Shown: positions 24,536 to 33,669 of the stretch, piece after piece
Numbering within the stretch: position 1 is the stretch's first letter
Layout of the letters: the number at the start of each line of letters is the position of its first letter
Source of the DNA: Pedobacter sp. Leaf250
Lineage (GTDB): Bacteria; Bacteroidota; Bacteroidia; Sphingobacteriales; Sphingobacteriaceae
Direction of reading: 5' to 3'
Assembly (NCBI RefSeq): GCF_920984735.1
Contig: NZ_CAKLBU010000033.1
Span: forward strand, 1 to 33,669
DNA length: 33,669 nt
The notes under the pieces: model-generated
Told to the model about the DNA's origin: nothing
Databases searched by the model: none
The model's input: only the letters and a program-made list of their open reading frames with translations
Translations under genes and position numbers: made by a program

Positions 24536-25498
24536 ATGCTTAACCAACCTGAATACCTGGACTTAATTGTTCGGTATTTAAACAATCCACAGGATGAAAA
24601 ACTTCATTCTGACATAGTTTCTTTTTGCGCTGAATCGAAAAGTAATGCATCCTATTTTAAGGATGTAGAACGGATATGGAATTTATCGTCACAATCAGGG
24701 CGTTTAAATCACTTAAATGAAAAGGAAGCAGTTGCTAATTTTCACCAAGCGCTAAAAAAAGCTTCAAGCCGCTCAACGAATCTTATCAAATGGTTAAGTG
24801 GTGTAGCAGCAACCATTTTATTAGCCGGATCATTATACTGGTTATTAGAGTTGAGAAATACAGTTGAAATCATTAGCTTAAAAACAACAAGCAGCATAGA
24901 TTCAGTTAGGCTTGCTGATGGATCGGCTGTAGTGTTAGCTAATCATACCGTTGTTAAATACCCTAAAGTTTTTAAGGGTTCATCTAGAGAAATATTTTTA
25001 AGTAAGGGAAAAGCTTTTTTTAAAGTAACCAAAGATCCGCAACATCCTTTCCAGATTATTATGGGCGAATCAAAGGTAAGCGTGTTAGGTACTTCATTTA
25101 ATATTGATTATTCTCCAAGCAAAATCGACCTCGATGTGAAAACGGGAAAAGTGATTTTCTCACCTTATTCAAATGGTGCATCCTCAATCTTAACTGCTGG
25201 ACAAGCACTCACCTACAATATCCAAAAAAGAGAATTTACAACAAGGCTTTCACAAAATGCCGATTCGTGGTTAACTAAGGAGTTGGTTTTTGTTGATACG
25301 CCGCTTGGAGAAGTTTGCAAGCAGTTAAGCCATTATTATAGTAAAAACATTAAACTTGAAGCGAATCATCAATTTGTAGAAAAATTCAATGCCAAATTTG
25401 AAAAAAACAGCTTAAATGAGGTCTTAGAAGTATTAAAGGCCACATATAATTTAAAACTTAGAGAAACTAAAGATAATATCATCCTAACTACACCTTAA
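24536..25498 (+). CDS. FecR-family anti-sigma factor
   Basis: Inner-membrane signalling protein of 320 residues. A cytoplasmic sigma-binding part (1-80) is followed by one transmembrane helix (about 83-105, LIKWLSGVAATILLAG), a periplasmic FecR domain (about 117-210: DSVRLADGSAVVLANHTVVKYP and VSVLGTSFNIDY), and a C-terminal DUF4974 region (about 247-318: FVDTPLGEVCKQLSHYYSKNI). It would hold the sigma factor inactive until the STN domain of the downstream SusC protein signals ligand binding. It is followed after 23 bases by susC. Confidence 0.92.
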   Translation: MLNQPEYLDLIVRYLNNPQDEKLHSDIVSFCAESKSNASYFKDVERIWNLSSQSGRLNHLNEKEAVANFHQALKKASSRSTNLIKWLSGVAATILLAGSLYWLLELRNTVEIISLKTTSSIDSVRLADGSAVVLANHTVVKYPKVFKGSSREIFLSKGKAFFKVTKDPQHPFQIIMGESKVSVLGTSFNIDYSPSKIDLDVKTGKVIFSPYSNGASSILTAGQALTYNIQKREFTTRLSQNADSWLTKELVFVDTPLGEVCKQLSHYYSKNIKLEANHQFVEKFNAKFEKNSLNEVLEVLKATYNLKLRETKDNIILTTP

Positions 25499-25521
25499 CT
25501 AATCAAACAAACAATTTAACT

Positions 25522-28500
25522 ATGGAGAGAAATTTCTACCAAAGAAATGCGGGAATGCTTTTGTGCCGAATGGCACTGCTTCTGTGTGCAATCTTTTGGA
25601 CGGTTTTAGCCAGTGCTGATGCACAGCAAGGCAAAGCCAAACCTGAAAGATTAGACAGCTATTTAAAGAAAATCGAACAAACTTACAGCGTAAGTTTCGT
25701 TTACGATGCAGCTGAAATCAACAAAACAATGATGTTGGATGTTCCAACTAAACTAACCTCTATTACTGAATCACTAGACCAGTTGAAGCAAAAGAACATT
25801 GCTTACAAATTGGTTGGCAACCAGGTTATTCTGAAGGTTCAGGAATCACAAAAATCAAATACCAAAAAGGATGTAATTATCAAAGGTCGTGTTAAAGATA
25901 AAAAGGGTGGTTCTCCAATGCCTGGCGTAAGTGTACGTGAAAAGAGTACTTCAAATGCAGTTTCCACTAACGGTGATGGTGAATACCAAATTCGTGTTAA
26001 AGATGGCGCAACTTTATCTTTTGCTTCGGTTGGTTACAAAACTATCGAAGTTGCTGTAAATGGCAGAACCACTATCGATGTTTTTATCGAAGAAGATGCA
26101 AATGAGTTAAAGGATGTAAATATTGTTTCAACTGGCTACCAAAATTTGAATAAGAAACTATTTACAGGAGCAGCAACTGCATTAAAGGGTTCTGATGTTA
26201 AGCAAGATGGTATTACAGATGTGAGTCGAATGCTAGAAGGCCGTGTAGCTGGGGTTTCTGTACAGAATGTTTCAGGTACTTTTGGTGCAGCTCCCAAAAT
26301 TCGTGTTCGTGGTGCAACTTCGATTACCGGTGATAACAAGCCACTTTGGGTAGTTGATGGTGTAATCTTGGAAGATGTTGTGAATATTTCTAATGAACAG
26401 CTTTCGTCTGGAGATGTTAGTACGCTCATCGGTTCATCAGTTGCAGGCATTAATGCAGATGATATTGAGAGTTTTAATATTTTGAAAGATGCAGCTGCAA
26501 CAGCACAATATGGTGCAAGAGCTATGAATGGTGTCGTTGTAATTACAACGAAAAAAGGACGTATTGGAAAACCATTAATATCTTATACAGGTAACTTTTC
26601 AACTTATTTAAAGCCAACTTACGATAGCTATAACATCATGAACTCGTCCGATCAGATGTCAGTTTACTCAGAGTTGGCTCGTAAGGGATGGTTGAATCAT
26701 TCAAGTGCTTCGAGAGCAGCGGATGGTGGCGTATTTACTAAAATGTATCAGTTAATTAATACTTATGACGCCACTTCTGGTCAGTTTGGTTTAGCCAATA
26801 CGCCGGAAGCTAGAAACTCATTTCTTTCTCGTTATGCAACAACAAATACTGATTGGTTCGATGTACTGTTCAAAAATTCTTTAATGCAGGAACATGCAAT
26901 TAGTATATCATCAGGTACAGAAAAGTCTCAATTATATATCTCTACAAGTTACTTAAATGATAATGGTTGGGCAGTAGGAAATGATGTTGAAAGATATACT
27001 GCAAACGTAAATGCCGTATTCAACTTATCAAATAAACTTACTGTTAACTTCATTACTACTGGATCAATTCGTAATCAAAAAGCGCCTGGTACTGTTGGTC
27101 GCGTGAGTAATCCGGTAGAAGGAACATATTCCAGAGATTTCGATATTAACCCATTTAGTTATGCTTTAAATACAAGCAGAACATTAACAGCTTTTGATCA
27201 AAATGGGAATAGAGAGAGCTTCACCAGAAATTTTGCAAACTTTAATATTCTTGATGAATTGGATAATAACTCTTTGGATTTAAGTATGTTGGATTTCAAA
27301 CTTCAAGGTGGTTTAGCTTATAAATTTGCAAAACACTTTAAGTATGATTTCTTGGCCTCGATGCGTTATGTGAAAAGTGGTAATGAACACAAGGTTAGAG
27401 AAAACTCCAATATGGCCAACGCCTACCGTGCAAATGGCGATTCATACATACAAGATAATAATCGTTTTTTATTTCGTGATCCGGAACATCCAGAATTACA
27501 GCCTATAGTGGTTTTGCCTTATGGAGGCTTTTACAATACTACAGATGACTTTTTAAAATCTTATATGGTTAGAAACTCACTTGAATATGATAACACTATC
27601 AATGAAAAACACTTGATCAACGTTTATGCTTTTCAAGAAATGAGAATGGCTGACCGTCAAACAAGAAGTATGATTGGTTATGGTTATCAGTATGACAAAG
27701 GTGGTGTGCCATTTATCGATCCAAATGTAATAAAGCAGGCAACACTTAACAACTTGAATTATTTTTCAATGAATAACAGATATGATCGTTTTGCTGCGTT
27801 TATGGCAAGAGCGGCATATTCATACGATGGAAAATATTCATTTAATGCAACTGGTAGATATGATGGCTCAAATCAATTGGGTAGTTCTGCTACAGCAAGA
27901 TGGTTGCCTACATGGAATATTTCAGGCGCCTGGAATTTGGATAGAGAAAACTTTTTTCAGAATGAAGGCTTGACCAAAATATTTAACCGTGCTACAATAC
28001 GTGCTACTTATGGATTAACCGCAAGTTTAGGAAGCGCAACTAATTCGGCTTTGGTATTAAGAAATGCCAGTGCATTAAGACCTTATACCAACGAAACTGA
28101 ATCGGTAATGAATATTGAATACATTGAAAATAAAGATTTAACTTGGGAAAAACAGTACGAAACTAACATCGGGTTTGATTTAGGATTTTTCAAAGATAAA
28201 TTAAACTTAACAGTTGATTTGTATAACAGGGATGGTTTCGATTTAATCAGTCCATTACGTACTTCAGGTATTGGCGGTCAGTATTTAACAACGGCCAATT
28301 ACGCTGATATGAATACCAAAGGTATTGAAGTTACGATAAGTGGTCCGATCATCAAATCAAAAGATTGGAACTGGAGAAGTAATTTCAACTTTGGATACAA
28401 TAAAAATAAAGTAACAAAACTTTCAAGTCCACAAAATATCTTCAGTTTAGTAACTGCTGACGGTGGTCCACAGGAAGGTTATCCTTACCGCGGTTTATAT

Positions 28501-29145
28501 TCTGTTGATTTTACTGGATTGAACCACGATACTGGTATTCCAGAATTTATTAATGAAAAGGGTGAAAGAGGTACTGATGTTTACATGCAAAGTTTGGATA
28601 CTAAATATTTGAAATATGAGGGGCCAACAGATCCAAAATTAACCGGAGGTTTCTACAATTCGGTTAGTTATAAAGGATTTACTTTCGGATCATTATTTAC
28701 TTTCTCTGCAGGTAATAAAATTAGATTAAATCCAGTGTTTGCAACTTCTTACTCTGATTTGGATGCATTACCAAATGAATTTAAAGACAGATGGACTTTA
28801 CCAGGCGATGAACTGTTAACCAACATTCCATCAATACTTGATGTTGAAGCTGCTGCAAATATTGATGGAACCTATCCATATAATACTTATAATTATTCTA
28901 CAGCAAGAGTTGCTGATGGTGGTTTTATCCGTTTAAAACAATTGTCGCTATCATACGCATTGCCAGCTAATATATTAAAAGCAATTGGCGCAAATAACGC
29001 ATCAATTAGTGCTGTAGCAAATAACTTTTGGTTGATTTATTCTGATAAGAAACTTAAAGGGCAAGATCCGGAATTTTTTGCATCGGGTGGTGTGGCATTG
29101 CCAATTCCAAAGCAATACACGCTTTCACTAAAAGTTGGATTCTAA
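25522..29145 (+). CDS. SusC/RagA-type TonB-linked outer-membrane transporter with STN signalling domain
   Basis: Energy-coupled outer-membrane import channel, 1207 residues. Order of parts: signal peptide (to about 35, ASADAQ), STN domain (about 43-106, DSYLKKIEQTYSVSFVYD), carboxypeptidase-regulatory-like domain (about 117-203, IIKGRVKDKKGG and FASVGYKTIEV), TonB plug (about 205-345, with GRVAGVSVQN, IRVRGATSI, LWVVDGV and the AAATAQYGARAMNGVV phrase), then the barrel ending in YTLSLKVGF. The STN domain is the piece that contacts FecR in surface signalling, matching the FecR and sigma genes just upstream. It pairs with the SusD gene 18 bases downstream. The substrate is unknown. Confidence 0.95.
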   Translation: MERNFYQRNAGMLLCRMALLLCAIFWTVLASADAQQGKAKPERLDSYLKKIEQTYSVSFVYDAAEINKTMMLDVPTKLTSITESLDQLKQKNIAYKLVGNQVILKVQESQKSNTKKDVIIKGRVKDKKGGSPMPGVSVREKSTSNAVSTNGDGEYQIRVKDGATLSFASVGYKTIEVAVNGRTTIDVFIEEDANELKDVNIVSTGYQNLNKKLFTGAATALKGSDVKQDGITDVSRMLEGRVAGVSVQNVSGTFGAAPKIRVRGATSITGDNKPLWVVDGVILEDVVNISNEQLSSGDVSTLIGSSVAGINADDIESFNILKDAAATAQYGARAMNGVVVITTKKGRIGKPLISYTGNFSTYLKPTYDSYNIMNSSDQMSVYSELARKGWLNHSSASRAADGGVFTKMYQLINTYDATSGQFGLANTPEARNSFLSRYATTNTDWFDVLFKNSLMQEHAISISSGTEKSQLYISTSYLNDNGWAVGNDVERYTANVNAVFNLSNKLTVNFITTGSIRNQKAPGTVGRVSNPVEGTYSRDFDINPFSYALNTSRTLTAFDQNGNRESFTRNFANFNILDELDNNSLDLSMLDFKLQGGLAYKFAKHFKYDFLASMRYVKSGNEHKVRENSNMANAYRANGDSYIQDNNRFLFRDPEHPELQPIVVLPYGGFYNTTDDFLKSYMVRNSLEYDNTINEKHLINVYAFQEMRMADRQTRSMIGYGYQYDKGGVPFIDPNVIKQATLNNLNYFSMNNRYDRFAAFMARAAYSYDGKYSFNATGRYDGSNQLGSSATARWLPTWNISGAWNLDRENFFQNEGLTKIFNRATIRATYGLTASLGSATNSALVLRNASALRPYTNETESVMNIEYIENKDLTWEKQYETNIGFDLGFFKDKLNLTVDLYNRDGFDLISPLRTSGIGGQYLTTANYADMNTKGIEVTISGPIIKSKDWNWRSNFNFGYNKNKVTKLSSPQNIFSLVTADGGPQEGYPYRGLYSVDFTGLNHDTGIPEFINEKGERGTDVYMQSLDTKYLKYEGPTDPKLTGGFYNSVSYKGFTFGSLFTFSAGNKIRLNPVFATSYSDLDALPNEFKDRWTLPGDELLTNIPSILDVEAAANIDGTYPYNTYNYSTARVADGGFIRLKQLSLSYALPANILKAIGANNASISAVANNFWLIYSDKKLKGQDPEFFASGGVALPIPKQYTLSLKVGF

Positions 29146-29163
29146 TTTAAACTGAAAAACAAA

Positions 29164-30633
29164 ATGAAAAGAAATAAAATATTTATATATATCGCTTGCT
29201 CAAGCTTGCTTCTCGCTTCAGGATGTAAGAAGTTTTTAGAGCATCAGCCCGATGACCGGACTGAGTTGAACAGTGCTGTCAAGGTAGCTGAATTATTGGC
29301 AAATGCTTATCCTCATGCCAATTATATTACAATGGCAGAATCAATGAGCGATAATGCAGGTGATAAGGGCGGTACGGGGAGAGATTTACCTAACTCTTCT
29401 GCATGGAATTATATCGATCAAATTGATGCTAATTCTGTTGATACTCCTCCATTTTACTGGAACTCTTGTTACAAAGCAATTGCAGCAGCTAACTATGCAT
29501 TGGAAGCAATTGACAAAGCTGGAAACACAGCTGAATATTCAGCAAGTAAAGGAGAGGCATTAGTAGCCAGGGCATACGTTCACTTTATGTTAGTTACATT
29601 TTTTGCCAAAGCTTATGATCCTGTTACAGCAGCTTCAGATCCAGGAATACCTTATGTAACATTACCTCAAAAAATTGTGGAGGGAAATTATACCAGAGGT
29701 ACTGTGGCCAGTGTTTATGCAAATATTGAAAAAGATTTACTTGAAGGTTTACCTTTAATTAAAAACAATTCATACCGTGTGCCAAAATATCACTTTACTA
29801 CTCAGGCAGCACGTGCCTTTGCAACTCGTTTTTATTTATTTAAACAAGATTATCAAAAGGTAATTGATCAAGCCAACGCGATATTTCCGGGAACAACAAT
29901 TGTTGATAATTTACGTGCTTGGAATACCACTTATAATGTTTTGGGTTATTATGAGTTACAAGCTTTATATACAAATTCAACTGAGCCTGCTAATTTATTA
30001 TTGCAGGAAGCAAATTCTTATTGGGGTAGAAGCTATGCAGGTTATAACTTCGGATTGAGTTCAGCAGTAAGGGCAACTGTTTTTAACGCTGGTAATAATC
30101 CCACAGGTAAGGCTTTAGCCATGACAACCAAGATTTTTGGTGGAAATGAAACTGTTTACAACATTCCTAAATTCAGAGAACATTTTGTTAAAGAAACCAT
30201 TAGCGCTAATTTTGGCGATGGTTATAATATGGTTCCTTTATTGAGTAGCGAAGAAGTGTTGTTTAATAGGGCAGAGGCAAATGCCATGTTGGGTAATACT
30301 GCCCAAGCCATTGCCGATCTTGACTTTTACCTTTCAAAAAGAATTGTGAACTATTCTGTAACCGCAGATAAATTTACGCAAGCCAAAGCAACTGCTTTTT
30401 TTCCTGCTTTATCAGCAAAAGATGCATTGGTAGGTACGGTGTTAAATTTTAAACGTCAAGAATACATGCATGAAGGTTTAAGGTGGTTGGATATTGTACG
30501 ATTGAAAATACCAATCACACATGTTTCAGCTAATGGGCAAGTAACCATTACTTTAGGTGCAAATGATCCTAGAAGATTAGTTCAAATTCCTCAAGATGCA
30601 GTTGCTGCTGGTTTAGCTGCTAATCCACGTTAA
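29164..30633 (+). CDS. SusD/RagB-family substrate-capture lipoprotein
   Basis: Surface lipoprotein of 489 residues that would lid the SusC barrel and capture substrate. The lipid cysteine is Cys21 (LLASGCKKFLEHQPDD), and the helical tetratricopeptide-like fold is suggested by YKAIAAANYALEAIDKAG, GEALVARAYVHFMLVTFFAKAYD, and EVLFNRAEANAMLGNTAQAIADL. The C-terminal FKRQEYMHEGLRWLDIVRLK is the usual SusD closing motif. It is the standard partner of the SusC gene before it. Confidence 0.94.
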   Translation: MKRNKIFIYIACSSLLLASGCKKFLEHQPDDRTELNSAVKVAELLANAYPHANYITMAESMSDNAGDKGGTGRDLPNSSAWNYIDQIDANSVDTPPFYWNSCYKAIAAANYALEAIDKAGNTAEYSASKGEALVARAYVHFMLVTFFAKAYDPVTAASDPGIPYVTLPQKIVEGNYTRGTVASVYANIEKDLLEGLPLIKNNSYRVPKYHFTTQAARAFATRFYLFKQDYQKVIDQANAIFPGTTIVDNLRAWNTTYNVLGYYELQALYTNSTEPANLLLQEANSYWGRSYAGYNFGLSSAVRATVFNAGNNPTGKALAMTTKIFGGNETVYNIPKFREHFVKETISANFGDGYNMVPLLSSEEVLFNRAEANAMLGNTAQAIADLDFYLSKRIVNYSVTADKFTQAKATAFFPALSAKDALVGTVLNFKRQEYMHEGLRWLDIVRLKIPITHVSANGQVTITLGANDPRRLVQIPQDAVAAGLAANPR

Positions 30634-30651
30634 TTATAATATCAAAATATT

Positions 30652-32115
30652 ATGAAAAAGAAATTATTAAATTTATCAATAGTTGCATTGGCAACAATCT
30701 TTTTAGCCGGATGTAGCAAAGAAGAAAATTTAACTGCCAATTTGGTGGGTCTTGGAGGTGATACCTGGACAAAAGGCCCTATCGATGAATGGATCAGTAC
30801 AAACTACACCACTCCATATAATATTGAAGTTAAATATAAATGGGATAGATCTGAATTGGGTGAGATTTATAAAAATGTGGTGCCTATTAAAGAAGATCTT
30901 GTGGTTCCGGTAATGGATATCATCAAGAAAACCTGGATAGATCCTTATGTGGCTGTTAAAGGTGCCGACTTTATGAAAACTTATACTCAGAAGCAATTTT
31001 ATTTAGCCGGAAGCCCATCATACAACAGTAACGGAACCATTACTTTAGGTACGGCAGAAGCAGGTAGAAAAATTGTATTATTGGATCTGAATACATTCAA
31101 TCCTACAAATAAACCTGCGGTAAAGCAAATTTTGCACACCATGCATCATGAGTTTGGTCATATTCTCAACCAAAACATAGCGGTAACTCCCGATTATCAA
31201 AGAATTACACCTGGCGATTATACTGCAACTTGGTTTAATATTTTTAGAGGAGCATATTCAGCTACTGCCGCTTTAGATAAAATTGCCTATGAGGCAGATT
31301 TTTGGGGTAAGGGTTTTGTAACTCCTTATGCCAGATCAAATAAAGACGATGATTTTGTGGAAACCTTATCAACCCTTTTAGAAGGTGGATCTGCTAATTT
31401 TGATAACATAGTAAACAACCTTTTTGTATTTGACGGGCTGTATATCAAAAGAAACGGTAAAGGTGTGTATGAACAAAATATCGATGGTAGATCAAAGTTA
31501 TTAAGGAAAAAGGCGATTGTTATTGCTTATATGAAAGATAGCTGGGGTATTGATTTAGCTGATTTGCAAGCGAAAACCCAGGCTGCTATCGAAGCAAATT
31601 CACCAACGGCTGATTTTAATAGCCTATTAGGGCCAGCTAAAACTTATGGTACCATTACTATTAATCCTCAAAAATTGACAGGTTTATCTGCCAAGTTTTT
31701 AGCTGCATACAATACGGCAAATACCAATATGCAAACCGGTAATACCACTACATTAAAAAGCTATTACATCGACAATATTTCTTTGATTTTTACAACAGCA
31801 AACAAAGTTATCTTAAGGGTAAACTTTATGGACCCTACAGCAGCAGTTGGTGTTGGTTTTAACGCTGATTTCGATTATAACGTAACTAATGTTAATGGAA
31901 CTGTTACCATGGTTTATGCGGCACCACAGCCTACCACTACCACTTACGGAAATGCTAGATTGGTTGAAACCTATTTAACAGCATTAACAACGTATTTCAA
32001 CAACCAACAATTTAATATTCGTTGGGTTGATGATATCGTTCCACAGTCTAAAAGCATATTTGGCGGACTTGTGAAAACAGCTGATCCAACCTCTTACTTA
32101 TTTGGAACATTGTAA
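30652..32115 (+). CDS. Substrate import-associated zinc metallohydrolase lipoprotein
   Basis: Predicted zinc-dependent hydrolase anchored at the outer membrane, 487 residues. The lipid cysteine is Cys21 (IFLAGCSKEE). The zinc motif is HEFGHILNQ with His166, Glu167 and His170, preceded by KQILHTMH. DDDFVETLSTLLEGG around residues 226-240 probably supplies the third zinc ligand or a nearby acid. It resembles the lipoprotein family found beside SusC/SusD and DUF4302 genes in Bacteroidota (TIGR04549-like). It probably cuts a proteinaceous substrate before import by the linked SusCD pair; the target is not known. Confidence 0.85.
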   Translation: MKKKLLNLSIVALATIFLAGCSKEENLTANLVGLGGDTWTKGPIDEWISTNYTTPYNIEVKYKWDRSELGEIYKNVVPIKEDLVVPVMDIIKKTWIDPYVAVKGADFMKTYTQKQFYLAGSPSYNSNGTITLGTAEAGRKIVLLDLNTFNPTNKPAVKQILHTMHHEFGHILNQNIAVTPDYQRITPGDYTATWFNIFRGAYSATAALDKIAYEADFWGKGFVTPYARSNKDDDFVETLSTLLEGGSANFDNIVNNLFVFDGLYIKRNGKGVYEQNIDGRSKLLRKKAIVIAYMKDSWGIDLADLQAKTQAAIEANSPTADFNSLLGPAKTYGTITINPQKLTGLSAKFLAAYNTANTNMQTGNTTTLKSYYIDNISLIFTTANKVILRVNFMDPTAAVGVGFNADFDYNVTNVNGTVTMVYAAPQPTTTTYGNARLVETYLTALTTYFNNQQFNIRWVDDIVPQSKSIFGGLVKTADPTSYLFGTL

Positions 32116-32133
32116 TAATCAAAATTAGAAATA

Positions 32134-33441
32134 ATGAAAAAGCATTTATTTTATATATTCTTATTTGCATTAGCCTTAGGCTCTTGTAAAAAAGATGAAG
32201 CGGAGCCAATTATGGGCAATGTGGATGAAAGGTTATCAGCAACATTAGCTGATTACCAAAAGCAACTAACTGGTGCCGAATTTGGTTGGAAGGGTTATTT
32301 ATTGACAGATAGTGAAGTGCCGGCAACGTTTTTATTCAGTTTTACTGATAAAAATAGAACTACGATGTCAGCAGATTACGCAAACACCCCGGCAGAAAGT
32401 TCTTATCGTTTAAAGGCACTACAAAGGCCAACTTTATTATTTGATTCTTATTCTACATTACACCTGATTGCCGATCCAACATCAAGCGTTTTTGGTGGAG
32501 CTACTGCAGCTGGTTATTATTCAGATTTTGAATTTGCATTCTTATCCTCGAGTGCTGATACCATTAAGTTAGAAGGAACATTTAATAAAAGTAAATTAAT
32601 CTTGATCAGATCAAAATCTGCTGCAGAGAGTGCTGCTGTTTTTACTTCTGTTGATAATATTATTGCAGTGACATCTAAATTAAGAACCTACTTTAAAAGA
32701 ACAACTATTGGCGGGGTTGATTGTGAAGTGAAATTAGATGGTAGCGCACAAATTCTTTCTTTTTCATATTTGGACGGGGCTACGCTTAAAACTGTTAAGT
32801 CTAACTATTATGTTTCTGGCACAAGTATCAACTTATACGCACCATTAACTGTAGGAACTGCTACAGTAACACAGCTAAGCGGTGTAAGTTTTGATGCTTC
32901 TTCAGGATTTATAAATGCAAGTGTTAGTGGAACACCTATTCAAATTAAAGAAGCTATTGCTCCACTGAAATTGGATGTAAATGCTGCCCAAAGATGGTAC
33001 ACACAAATGGCAGCTAACTTTAATGGGTGTTGGGTATCGGATAGAGCTTTTCACGCTAATGGTGTTGATGATTTTTGTAATTTCAGAAATATTGCAGGCT
33101 ACCAAAACTTGTGGTATGCAGGGCCAGCTGTATTTGGTGGTACAAATGAAGGGCTAATTACGTTTACTGGTGCACTTGGTGCTCCATATACTTATTCTAG
33201 AGTTCCTTTTACAGTAAATGCTGGAATTGCTCGTTTTACTTTAGCAAGTAATTTAGGCACATTTACTGGAACTACAGCAATAGCCCAGGCTATGACAGCA
33301 GCAAGAGCAATTATGTATGGTGGCGCAACTGTTGGAAGTGCTCAAGATTGGTATTTTATTCCAACATCAGATGATGGAAAAAACTATGACATGGTAAGAG
33401 TATCAGATGCTCAAGCATGGATTAGCTGGAGACCAAGATAA
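32134..33441 (+). CDS. DUF4302 lipoprotein of the SusCD-metallohydrolase operon
   Basis: Predicted outer-membrane lipoprotein of 435 residues with its lipid cysteine at Cys18 (ALALGSCKKDEAEP). The opening VDERLSATLADYQKQLTGAEFGWKGYLL is typical of the DUF4302 family (here given across two phrases: VDERLSATLADYQKQL and GAEFGWKGYLL). The rest is beta-rich with no catalytic motif I can see. Family members sit beside SusCD and zinc metallohydrolase genes, so an accessory binding role is likely. It ends the operon, with a strong terminator 36 bases downstream. Confidence 0.82.
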   Translation: MKKHLFYIFLFALALGSCKKDEAEPIMGNVDERLSATLADYQKQLTGAEFGWKGYLLTDSEVPATFLFSFTDKNRTTMSADYANTPAESSYRLKALQRPTLLFDSYSTLHLIADPTSSVFGGATAAGYYSDFEFAFLSSSADTIKLEGTFNKSKLILIRSKSAAESAAVFTSVDNIIAVTSKLRTYFKRTTIGGVDCEVKLDGSAQILSFSYLDGATLKTVKSNYYVSGTSINLYAPLTVGTATVTQLSGVSFDASSGFINASVSGTPIQIKEAIAPLKLDVNAAQRWYTQMAANFNGCWVSDRAFHANGVDDFCNFRNIAGYQNLWYAGPAVFGGTNEGLITFTGALGAPYTYSRVPFTVNAGIARFTLASNLGTFTGTTAIAQAMTAARAIMYGGATVGSAQDWYFIPTSDDGKNYDMVRVSDAQAWISWRPR

Positions 33442-33477
33442 GTAATCAATAATTATTAATTTAACAATCTCTCCTCA

Positions 33478-33505
33478 AACCCCGCCTCACCAGCGGGGTT
33501 TTTTT
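33478..33505 (+). terminator. Strong Rho-independent terminator closing the SusCD operon
   Basis: AACCCCGC (33478-33485) pairs perfectly with GCGGGGTT (33493-33500) around a seven-base loop, followed by five T. The flanking A and T add a ninth pair. Confidence 0.92.
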
Positions 33506-33669
33506 ATGACATAATTTTTGCTGCCCTGCATTCATTTAATCTTATATTTCCTCTATAAATAATATGCAATAAGAATTACCTACCCACACTTAGCGGGCAA
33601 TCATAAATAAGAATTTCCTCTGCGAGCTCTATGTCTCAAACGCAATTTCTTGCCTGGAACACACTTTTA
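33506..33669. other. Window end: non-coding, possible dispersed repeat
   Basis: No supported gene. The segment from about 33585 (AGCGGGCAATCATAAATAAG, then TTTCCTCTGCGAGCTC and TCAAACGCAATTTCTTGCC) resembles dispersed intergenic repeats with CGCAGAG-type phrases that I recall from Bacteroidota. An ATG at 33631 opens a frame to the window edge, but 13 codons are not enough to call a gene. Confidence 0.3.

Noticed and set aside
23813..33441. Reading the SusCD locus as a polysaccharide utilisation locus
   Set aside because: No glycoside hydrolase, polysaccharide lyase or sulfatase gene is present; the enzyme found is a zinc metallohydrolase.
33631..33669. ATG frame open to the window edge
   Set aside because: Thirteen codons only, inside a repeat-like segment; not supportable as a gene.

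Overview
The window looks like chromosomal DNA from a member of the Bacteroidota, most likely Sphingobacteriaceae (Pedobacter-like). This rests on SusC/SusD and OMP-barrel receptors, an ECF sigma/FecR pair, alternative complex III (ACIII) genes, AT-rich codon use, weak or absent Shine-Dalgarno signals, and TAnnTTTG-type promoter boxes. The genus is an inference.

Region 1 (about 1-4226): an M56 (BlaR1-like) membrane metallopeptidase whose periplasmic tail resembles OstA/LptA, overlapping by one base with a TonB-dependent outer-membrane barrel gene. No BlaI repressor gene is visible. Region 2 (4227-5953): an intergenic hairpin repeat, a reverse-strand BamA/D15-type barrel protein, and a 370-base spacer with repeat remnants. 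Region 3 (5954-7007): a deoxyhypusine-synthase-family enzyme with its own -7 box and a clear terminator.

Region 4 (7188-23703): a complete respiratory block in one direction. It holds actABCDEF (quinol:cytochrome c oxidoreductase, ACIII), cytochrome oxidase subunits II and I, a hairpin terminator, haem A synthase, haem O synthase (TTG start), two subunit III genes, subunit IV, a SCO-like protein with no cysteine at all, and a DUF420 protein. These genes encode a quinol-to-oxygen electron path (an ACIII-oxidase supercomplex is known in Flavobacterium johnsoniae) plus its haem and assembly factors.

Region 5 (23813-33441): an outer-membrane uptake locus with surface signalling: ECF sigma factor, FecR anti-sigma, SusC with an N-terminal STN signalling domain, SusD, a HExxH zinc metallohydrolase lipoprotein and a DUF4302 lipoprotein, closed by a strong terminator at 33478-33505. 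There are no glycoside hydrolases, so the cargo may be peptide or protein rather than glycan.

The most interesting points are the cysteine-less SCO homologue, the M56-OstA fusion, the His-to-Asn change in haem A synthase, the bacterial DHS homologue, and three short arrays with a seven-base period but different units in separate intergenic gaps. No tRNA, rRNA, CRISPR array, transposase or phage gene was seen.
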